Positions 56,679 through 64,000 of a stretch of 64,000 nucleotides of DNA are shown one piece after another. Made by a program: the position numbers and the translations under genes. This DNA is from Tuctoria greenei. Lineage: Eukaryota; Streptophyta; Magnoliopsida; Poales; Poaceae. The stretch's first letter is position 1. Every line of letters starts with the position of its first letter. Under the pieces are notes generated by a model that saw only the letters and a list, made by a program, of their open reading frames with translations, made no database searches and was not told the DNA's origin. Where the stretch lies: NCBI GenBank assembly GCA_036927565.1, contig JAYESD010000002.1:221715882-221779881 (forward strand). The letters run 5' to 3'.

Positions 56679-59600
56679 GTTACACGTTTGAGGAAGGAGA
56701 ACATTTGGATTGTGGATTCAGGTTGCTCACGCCACATGACCGGTAACAAAGATTGGTTCTCCTCCCTCTCTTTTGTGTCACGTGTAGAGAATGTTACTTT
56801 TACCGATAATTCTTCAACTCCTATAATTGCTAAGGGTTCGGTTAGAGTAAATGATCACTACACTTTAAAGGATGTGGCACTTGTCAAAAATTTGAAATAC
56901 AACTTGCTTTCTGTTTCACAATTGCTAGATGAAAATTTGGAAGTTATTTTCAATAAAAACTGCTGCAAAGTTGTAAGTTCAAATAGTGAGCTTATTTTTA
57001 ACATGTCTCGGTTTGGAAGAGTTTTTAAAGCTGATTTTGATATGACTTCCTCTAAGCATAGGTGTCTAGTTGCTAATGATTCAAAGGACTTATATTTTTG
57101 GCATCGTAGACTTGGTCACGTAGGCTTTGATCACCTAACGCGTGTTAGTGCTCTTGATCGCATACGTGGGCTGCCTAAGCTTAAAGGGGACAAGGAAATT
57201 GTGTGCTCTTCTTGTAGACATGCTAAGATGGTTGCAGGTTCACATACTCCTCTCACAATGATCATGACAACTGAACCATGTCAACTCTTGCATCTTGACA
57301 CCGTAGGACCTTCACGAGTTCAATCCTTCGTAGGTAAATGGTATGTTCTTGTGATTGTTGATGATTATTCTAGATACTCTTGGGTTTACTTTATGGCATC
57401 TAAGAATGAAGTTTTTAGTCACTTTAGAACTTTATTTCTTAGATTATCCATTGATCACCCAGGATCTTTTGATCACTTTTGTGCTGAAAATGGAATAGAT
57501 CATCAACTTTCTTCCCCGTATGTACCTCAAAAAAACGGTGTTGTAGAAAGAAAGAACAGAACCTTAGTTGAGATGGCTAGGACTATGCTTGATGAATATC
57601 AAACTCCTAGGAAATTTTGGGCTGATGCATTAGCAACCGCTTGTTATGTCTCAAATCGTGTTTTCTTGCGTGCTAAGCTAGGTAAAACACCATATGAGCT
57701 CCGGTTTGGACATAGGCCTAGTGTTACACACTTTCGGGTCTTTGGTTGCAAATGCTTTGTTAAGAAACATGGTAATCTTGATAAATTTGAACCTAGATCC
57801 ATTGATGGCATGTTTCTTGGTTATCCATATCATACTAGAGGCTACCGTGTGCTTTTACTTGACACTAACAAAATTGTGGAGACTTGTGAAGTGTCTTTTG
57901 ATGAAGCTAGCCCAGGTACTAGCTCTGGTGTTGCAGGACCAGATCCGTATCCTCAGGGGGAGGGTATTTTCGAAGATGAAGAAGAGCCGGTGATACTGCC
58001 TGATAGTTCCGAAGTTGACACGTGTCCAGCTCCGGACATTGAACAAGCTCCGGCTATCACCTATGGTGGTCCTGATCGTCCACAAGTAACAAACTCATCA
58101 ATCTACGATGAACCTAATGAAGAAGAAGCTTGTGAGACATTTGTTCCCCTACGTTTTTACAAAGATCATCCCCCACAACAAATGATTGGAAGCTTGCACG
58201 AACGAGTCACACGGTCCAGGTTTTGCGATCCAAACTCTCATGCTCATTCTGCTTTTGTTGCTTCTTTTGAACCCAAAGATATATCACACGCACTCACTAA
58301 TGAATCTTGGATTATTGCCATGCAAGAAGAGTTAGAAAATTTTGAAAGAAATAATGTTTGGAAACTTGTACCTCCACCTCAAGGTCACACTTTAATTGGA
58401 ACTAAATGGGTATTTAAAAATAAACAAAGTGAGGATGGGGTTGTGGTTAGAAATAAGTCTAGGTTGGTTGCTCAAGGTTTCACTCAAGTTGAAGGTCTAG
58501 ATTTTGATGAAACTTTTGCTCCTGTCGCTAGATTAGAAGCCATAAGAATTTTGTTAGCTTTTGCAGCATCTAAAGGTTTTAGGCTATATCAAATGGATGT
58601 TAAAAGTGCTTTTCTTAATGGCTATATAGATGAGGAGGTTTATGTCAAAAACCACTGGGTTTTGAAAATCTAGATTTTCCTAATCATGTTTACAAACTGT
58701 CCAAAGCCTTATACGGTCTCAAACAAGCCCCTAGAGCATGGTATGATAGATTAAAAACATTCTTACTTGAAAAGGGGTTTACCATGGGCAAGGTTGATAA
58801 AACTCTTTTTGTGCTTAAGCATGGGAATGACTCATTATTCGTTCAAGTGTATGTGGATGATATTATCTTTGGTTGTGTTTCTCATGATCTTGTGTCCAAG
58901 TTTTCAGCAATGATGAGTTCCGAATTTGAAATGAGTATGATGGGTGAACTCACTTACTTTTTGGGGCTGCAAATCAAGCAAACCAAGGAGGGTACCTTTG
59001 TGCATCAAACGAAGTATACCAAAGACCTCCTAAGGCGTTTCAACATGGACAAAAGCAAGCCTCTTCAGACACCAATGGGAATAGCAACAACACTTGAACT
59101 TGATGAAGATGGTGAACCCGTGGATCAAACAGAATATAGAAGCATGATCGGGTCACTTTTGTACCTCACGGCATCAAGACCGGACATACAATTCAGCGTA
59201 TGTCTTTGTGCACGGTTTCAAGCTTCTCTACGTGTTTCACATCGTCAAGCCATCAAAAGGATTCTCAGGTACTTACATGGAACTCAAGAATTTGGCATTT
59301 TTCTTCCTTCTTCCTCAACCGTTACTTTGAAAGCTTTTTCAGATGCTGATTTTGGGGGTTGTAGGATTGATAGGAAAAGTACTTCCGGTGCTTGTCATTT
59401 TCTTGGTAATTCTCTTGTTGCTTGGTCCTCTAGAAAACAAAATTCAGTTGTACAATCCACAGCCGAATCTGAATATGTAGCTGCTGCTAGTGCTTGCTCA
59501 CAAATTCTTTGGATTGTTCAAACACTTAAGGACTATGGGGTTGATCTAGATAGTGTTCCACTGTTTTGTGATAACACTAGTGCTATTTGCATTGCCAAAA

Positions 59601-59803
59601 ACCCCGTGCAACATTCTAGAACTAAGCACATTGATATTAGGTATCACTTTCTCCGAGATAACGTTGAAAAAGGAAACATTGTACTTCACCATGTAGATAC
59701 TGAACATCAATTGGCTGACATTTTTACAAAACCTTTGGATTTCAATCGTTTTTGTTTCATTCGTAGTGAAATAGGGGTTATGCATCCTCATGGCTTAAAT
59801 TGA
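56679..59803 (+). pseudogene. pol: Element E2 pol (integrase deletion, RT frameshift)
   Basis: Same frame as gag after the TAG at 56676-56678. Protease WIVDSGCSRHMTG; zinc region WHRRLGHVGFDHL, CSSCRHAKM; integrase LLHLDTVGP keeps the first Asp, but 48 bp holding the AIRSDN-like second Asp are missing at about 57468, and PQKNGVVERKNR keeps the Glu. RT: ESWIIAMQEELENF, FDETFAPVARLE, DVKSAFLNGYIDEEVYVK, then one base lost near 58646; the rest is open from there (ALYGLKQAPRAWYDR, VYVDDIIFGC). RNase H is complete: SDADFGGC, STAESEYVAA, FCDNTSAICIAK, and ends HPHGLN at 59803. Confidence 0.94.
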
Positions 59804-60596
59804 GGGGGAGTTTTTGAAACTTGGGAAGTCTATGTGTGAATCTGAAATTAAAATAATATGAGCATAGTATTTCATACATATATGACTTTGTGATTCCTTT
59901 TACATGCTGAAAGTTCTTACTACATTACTCGTGTTATACATTTTGTAGTTTTTGCCATGTCTAGTAATTGTAATAATTACTTACAGTAAAACCGGTCATG
60001 GTCGAACTTTCTTGCTGTTTTGAACTTGTTACATGTTCACAAGTGCATTTAATCATTAAGAATTCATCAAGTAATCAACTCACATGTTGAGTTTTTATGA
60101 ACAAATATAAATTGAGAAAAGATCAAGAGAATATGCTTGCATCGCACTTCTTCTTTTGAGATGGCTTGTCACTGCACTTAGATATGAACTTGGAAGAAGT
60201 TGTGTATGACTAAAACCATGTCCTTAAGCTTCTGATTGTCAAATGACATAGGCTTGGCTTGGTTGGTTAGAATAAGGCAGATGCGCATATAATCTCTTGC
60301 AAATATCATATGATCTAAATTTATGCTTTTAAAAATAATAAAATGCAGCAACTAGTGTCATGCTTTCAGGTTTTGAAATAGTTAAGTTTGTAAGATCATG
60401 ACTTGCTTAAAATTGAAAATTACATATGATCTCTAGCATGGCTTACACTACTTTATGTATTTCATTGATGTGATAATGTAAGGTACTTGATAGTATGACT
60501 TGGATGAGCTTTGTTTATATGAATATGTTATAATATGCTCATAACAACTAAAGAGGGAGAGATAATTTGTTTACATGCTCATGACTTGCTGAATAC
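59804..60596 (+). other. 3' untranslated spacer of element E2
   Basis: AT-rich, non-coding, homologous to the spacers of D and B; starts with agggggag right after the pol stop. No third ORF. Confidence 0.75.
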
Positions 60597-60806
60597 ATTG
60601 TCAAAGGGGGAGAGATAAGCATGAAGAGAAAGAGAATATGTGCATAAGGAGAGATAATAAAGGGGGAGAGATAATATGGAATAATTTTTCTTCTCGTTTT
60701 ACTTTTGATTTACAAAGGGGGAGAAATTGCTTTCAAAACTTTTATGTGAATAAGCCAATGTTTGGATTTTAAATGGTGTTGCCAATGCATTCATCAAGGG
60801 GGAGAT
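60597..60806 (+). other. Polypurine tract cluster of element E2
   Basis: caaagggggagag (60602), taaagggggagag (60658), caaagggggagaa (60713) and the LTR-proximal caagggggagat ending at 60806. The repeated A3-4G5AG tract is a recognised Sirevirus signature. Confidence 0.93.
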
Positions 60807-62661
60807 TGTAGGACCTATGTGTGCTGAATACATTGGCTTGTAGTGAATACACTTGGCTTTGATGATAAAAGTTTTAAATATCACCAAAACACCTTTTTAT
60901 CAAGGTCTGACTCTAGCTCCGAGCTATAGCAAGGTCCGACCATAGGTCCGACTTGTTTTGGGTAGCTCCGGCTACGTTAGATGCTAGGTCCGGCTTCTTG
61001 GTAAGGTTCGACTAGCTTTGGTTAGCTCCGGTGAGCTTTATCTTTAGCTCCGACATGTCTTTGATAGCTCCGACATATATTTGATTGCTCTGGAATGCTT
61101 TTGCTAAGCTCCGACATACTTTGTCTAGCTCCGGTTTTGGGTTGACTAGTTTTGACTAGTTTTGGGTAAGCTCCGGTGCTAGGATCTACTAGTGTTGGTA
61201 AGCTCCGGCAGGTGCTTCATTGTACTAGTCTTGTTAGCTCCGGCTCAAGGTTCGGGTTGCTCTGACAATGTCCAGAACTTGACCGTAGTGCTTCTGATTT
61301 TCATTTGCAATGTTTCATACTTGCTTTACATTGTTGGAAAGATTGCTTAGTATTCATTTGCTAAGTTTTTGGTGCGTTTTGGTTGATATGGATGATATCA
61401 TGTTACTGTGGTTTTGCAACATGCTTATGTGAGGTGCTCACATAAGGTGTTGTGTTCGAAACTAACTTGAGTCAAATCGAGGACTTGGGCTCGTATGGAT
61501 TGTTTGTTTGTTCATGTGCAGGTGTTGCTTGAGTTCAAGTCATGGCTGGTGACAGGATCCATTGGACTAGTCTCAGGGAGAAGATGAGGTTCCAACAACC
61601 AAGTTCGGGAGGAACTGTGGTTGAGCTGATCAGGAGGTCGCGCAGGATGATTGAATCAAGGGCAGTGCATATGAAGGTTACTGAACGTCGAAGGAAGGTG
61701 TTTGCACGTATGCATGCAGTGCATGACGTGGCAACATGGTTCCGAGATGGGACAAGGAAGGAAAGATCTGGTTGGAAGGATCGGATCGTACCGGTTGATG
61801 ACTTTGGCTACGGCAAAGTCGGTTATGGCTTGGTATGGAAAGTATCGAGTTGGTTATGTTAGGATTTCGTGTGTGTCACGAATTGAGTTGTTTAGGAATG
61901 TGGGATACGTTCCTAAGGTGTTTGGAAGTCTTAAGATTGCTTCTATCTGCGTATAAAAGAATCTTGAGCAGTTATGGAAAGTTACGATTCGTGATCTGAG
62001 TAGGATTGGAGTCCTAGTTGATATTGGGTTGGCCTAAGGGCTGGTTATATAAGCAAGGGAGCCCAGAGCTCGTGGTGCACGACTTTGGGGCTGTTCCTCT
62101 TGTGTTCTATTGAATAAAATTCATAGTTTGAAGGAACTTTTGTGCCTTTTTCGTCCGACTTGTTCCAGACAAGTTTTACTCGTTGAGTTTCTGGACAGCA
62201 CTACCTTTCGTCGGTGGTTTTATCATAACTCGAGATTTACAGATACAATTGACGTGATTCTTTTTTGGTTGTCTTCATAACTTGATTATCTATCATCTGT
62301 CAAAATTTCACGGTTATTAAATTTGTGGTTTCTGATCTACACGAGTTTCTTTGCAGTGTTCCAGAACTGTTTTTCTCGGGTAGGACAGATTGACCATTGT
62401 TTGATCTTTCGATCATAACTTGAGTTTTTCTCGACGGATTTGAGTGATTCTTTTTGTGTTGTATTCGTGACTTGATTCTCTCTAATATCTATCACTTTTG
62501 TCACGGTGAAACACGTTTAGATTAGTCTCACACACGGTTTCTTTAATAGATCGTTTTTCTGCCAAAAGAGTTTGGGGTTTAATTGTTTCCGCTGCGTAAG
62601 ATTTTTAAATCTACCATTCACCCCCCCTCTGGTAGCTTTTCACGTGCTCTTCGATCCTACA
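60807..62661 (+). repeat. 3' LTR of element E2
   Basis: 1855 bp, tgtaggacctatgtg to gatcctaca. Carries the motif array (60903-61260), hairpin (61424-61446), the 106-codon U3 ORF (61542-61862), TATA box (62046-62052) and aataaa (62113-62118). Confidence 0.96.
61424..61446 (+). promoter_or_regulatory. Conserved U3 hairpin, 3' LTR of E2
   Basis: Same ten-pair stem as at 52991-53013. Confidence 0.7.
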
Positions 62662-62666
62662 CCAAG
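62662..62666. repeat. Target-site duplication of E2, right copy (ccaag)
   Basis: Matches 52369-52373. Confidence 0.97.
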
Positions 62667-62738
62667 CCACTTGATGAAAAACGTTTTTGTGAACTCCGAA
62701 ATGAACTAAATATCCTTGATGCTCGGAATGTGGCTTGA
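62664..62738 (+). pseudogene. pol: Last codons of E1 pol after E2
   Basis: Reads KPLDEKRFCELRNELN and a few more codons to a TGA at 62736. This is the usual C-terminus of copia RNase H (the KPL after DIFTK), stranded 10.3 kb from the rest of E1 pol by E2. Confidence 0.93.
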
Positions 62739-63713
62739 AATGTTGCATACCTGTATGAATTCTTCAAATATGTTGATTGGATTGTGAAAATCACCCTCTC
62801 ATTTTTTTCGAAAAACTATGTCAATTACTAGATCTTGGTGAATTATGATCATTTCTTGATTGTTGTATGCTTACTGATCATATTCATCAAGATTATCTGA
62901 TGTGTTTTGTCTCTCTTTTCTCTAAATATGTACCTTCAAATATATATGAATGGGCTAAAAATTCTTGCCTGTTGACCACGGACTAGTCCGTGGTTGCTCG
63001 GACTAGTCTGCCCATGCAGACTAGTCTGTAGAGTGCCGGTTAGGCCGGACTAGTCCGGTAGACAACGGACTAGTCCAATATAGCCCCTAGAAAAGTTCGG
63101 ACTAGTCTGGTCATCTCCGGACTTGTCCGATTTTTCGTGTCCATAACCCTCGCCACTGCTAAACCCTAATTTCCTCATCTCCACTCTTGCCTCACACGCT
63201 CTCTCTCTTCGTGCTCGAGCTCCCAAGGCAATTTCTTGCTCCCTCCATCAAAAACCTTTGCATTTGGGCGGAAATAAAGCTTGTACTCTTGAGGATTGAA
63301 GCTAGCGGACTTGTCCGGCCTTCAACTCCCTCATCTCCAAGCTTCAAGCAATTTTTCCGGTAATTTTCGCTCAAACCCTAGAAATTCCAAATTTCTTCAT
63401 TGTTGATCAAATAGACTAGCATTCCTCGCTATATACATGCTCTCTTGATGTATTACGTGTATGCTAAGGTCGTCGTGCATTAGAATTCACCATTTATCTA
63501 GTCTCTTAGTTTTTAAGGATGAACACCGGACTAGTCCGGTCCATGCACGGACAAGTCCGGTCCCCTGGACTAGTCCGTGCCTGTGCACCGGACAAGTCTG
63601 ATGTTTCTGAACTCAAAACCTAATTCTTCAATTCCTCATTGCAATTCCTTGCTACCCGTTCACACCTTTGCCTTGTGTCATTCATTATCATTCATACCAC
63701 TCATTCTCAGGTC
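62739..63713 (+). other. E1 spacer between pol and third ORF, with palindromes
   Basis: Non-coding except for short frames. Two clusters of the LTR palindrome lie here: 62976-63135 (about seven copies, including cggactagtccg) and 63525-63602 (about four). The block around 63195-63320 gives a minus-strand frame with no recognisable protein. The second cluster sits about 110 bases upstream of the third-ORF ATG. Confidence 0.75.
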
Positions 63714-64000
63714 ATGTCGAGCTCCGACAATGATGTCTCCGATTTTAAGGCCGAGATGGACCTTGAGGTGGCACCTCAGACCTCGACGGGTCTTGGCAAG
63801 AAGCTCCAAGAAAGACCGTCCGAGCCAGCTCAGTCTCCTCCACAGGCTCGGAGGAAAGTGTTGGCTAAGAAGCCAGTGTCCAAGGCAGCTGCATCATCAA
63901 GTGGCCCTCGGCAAGCAAAGGGCAAGGGCAAAGGGATTGCTACGGGTCCAGTTGGCCTGTTGAAACATCATGCTCCAAGGGAAGGGGTCCGGGACCCAAA
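63714..64000 (+). CDS. Element E1 third ORF, N-terminal part (runs off window)
   Basis: Open from ATG 63714 to the window end (95 codons): MSSSDNDVSDFKAEMDLEV, then a Pro/Ser/Lys/Gln-rich basic stretch (SEPAQSPPQARRKV, KGKGKGIA). It lies after pol in the position of the extra or env-like gene of Sireviruses. Its C-terminal part should resemble the E3 piece at 44164-45189 (plant transposon-protein domain), since E1 and E3 are the same family. No signal peptide or membrane segment is seen so far. Confidence 0.7.
   Translation, partial: MSSSDNDVSDFKAEMDLEVAPQTSTGLGKKLQERPSEPAQSPPQARRKVLAKKPVSKAAASSSGPRQAKGKGKGIATGPVGLLKHHAPREGVRDP

Larger units (their letters stand above)
52374..62661 (+). mobile_element. 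Element E2: complete type-2 Sirevirus, 10288 bp, inside E1
   Basis: Two LTRs of 1855 bp each, perfect TSD ccaag, primer site, gag, pol and purine tracts in the standard order. It is the youngest and only complete element. The LTRs differ at about four of the first 210 bases, so it is not brand new. Gag has a start-proximal frameshift and a TGA; integrase lacks 16 codons; reverse transcriptase has a frameshift. It could have moved only with proteins from another copy, or was broken after insertion. Confidence 0.97.
45190..64000 (+). mobile_element. Element E1: type-1 Sirevirus, plus strand, continues past window
   Basis: 5' LTR (45190-46740), primer site, intact gag (46794-49208), broken pol (49209-52373 plus 62664-62738), spacer with palindromes, and the start of a third ORF (63714 onward). 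Element E2 (52374-62661) sits in its RNase H. E1's LTR begins in the third ORF of E3 on the other strand, so E1 is younger than E3 and older than E2. Confidence 0.92.

Overview
This is a plant nuclear genome window made almost entirely of nested LTR retrotransposons. I recognise no host gene, tRNA, rRNA or CRISPR array. The proteins are plant-type Ty1/copia polyproteins of the Sirevirus kind (initiator-Met tRNA primer sites, several A3-4G5AG purine tracts before the 3' LTR, long gag) and one Ty3/gypsy element of Athila type (Asp-tRNA primer site). The GC-rich gypsy LTRs and the element mix suggest a flowering plant, perhaps a monocot or grass, but I cannot name the species. All boundaries were read by eye. 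| LEFT NEST (about 1-36639). Element A (+), a decayed copia copy, has its LTR end, primer site and gag from about 1041. Its gag is broken by a solo LTR (2696-4444, minus, TSD actcg/acttg) and then by element B (5533-35481, minus, perfect TSD aagaa). A's protease-integrase resumes at 35487. Element B is itself opened twice. Athila-like element C (10189-20870, minus) lies in the end of its integrase region. C in turn holds a 2072-bp solo LTR of a third, Tekay-like kind (11768-13839, perfect TSD taaat). Copia element D (about 20944-30673, plus) also sits in B's integrase, with a host deletion at one junction. | RIGHT NEST (36640-64000). A's pol stops at a minus-strand LTR (element G, 36640). That LTR is cut at 37694 by gypsy LTR element F (plus). 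F is followed at 42064 by element E3 (minus copia with an extra third ORF). E3's third ORF is cut at 45190 by E1 (plus, 804-residue gag intact). E1's RNase H is cut at 52374 by E2 (52374-62661, both LTRs exactly 1855 bp, perfect TSD ccaag). Only E2 is complete; the right halves of E1, E3, F and G must lie beyond base 64000. | TWO COPIA FAMILIES alternate. Type 1 (A, E3, E1) has roughly 1.55-1.59 kb LTRs in E1 and E3 that are packed with the palindrome cggactagtccg, a gag and pol in different frames, and in E1 and E3 a third ORF after pol. Type 2 (solo LTR, B, D, G, E2) has 1.6-1.86 kb LTRs with aggtccgac/agctccgg repeats, a conserved U3 hairpin, gag and pol in one frame split by a UAG, and no third ORF. 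| The most unusual signal is that in both families the short motif specific to the LTR also recurs inside the gag coding sequence, as RTSP-like repeats in E1 and as SGPS/PIAP-like repeats in E2 and D. In E1 it also recurs between pol and the third ORF. Every pol here is broken. E1 gag and the partial third ORF at the right edge are the only retroelement frames that look intact.
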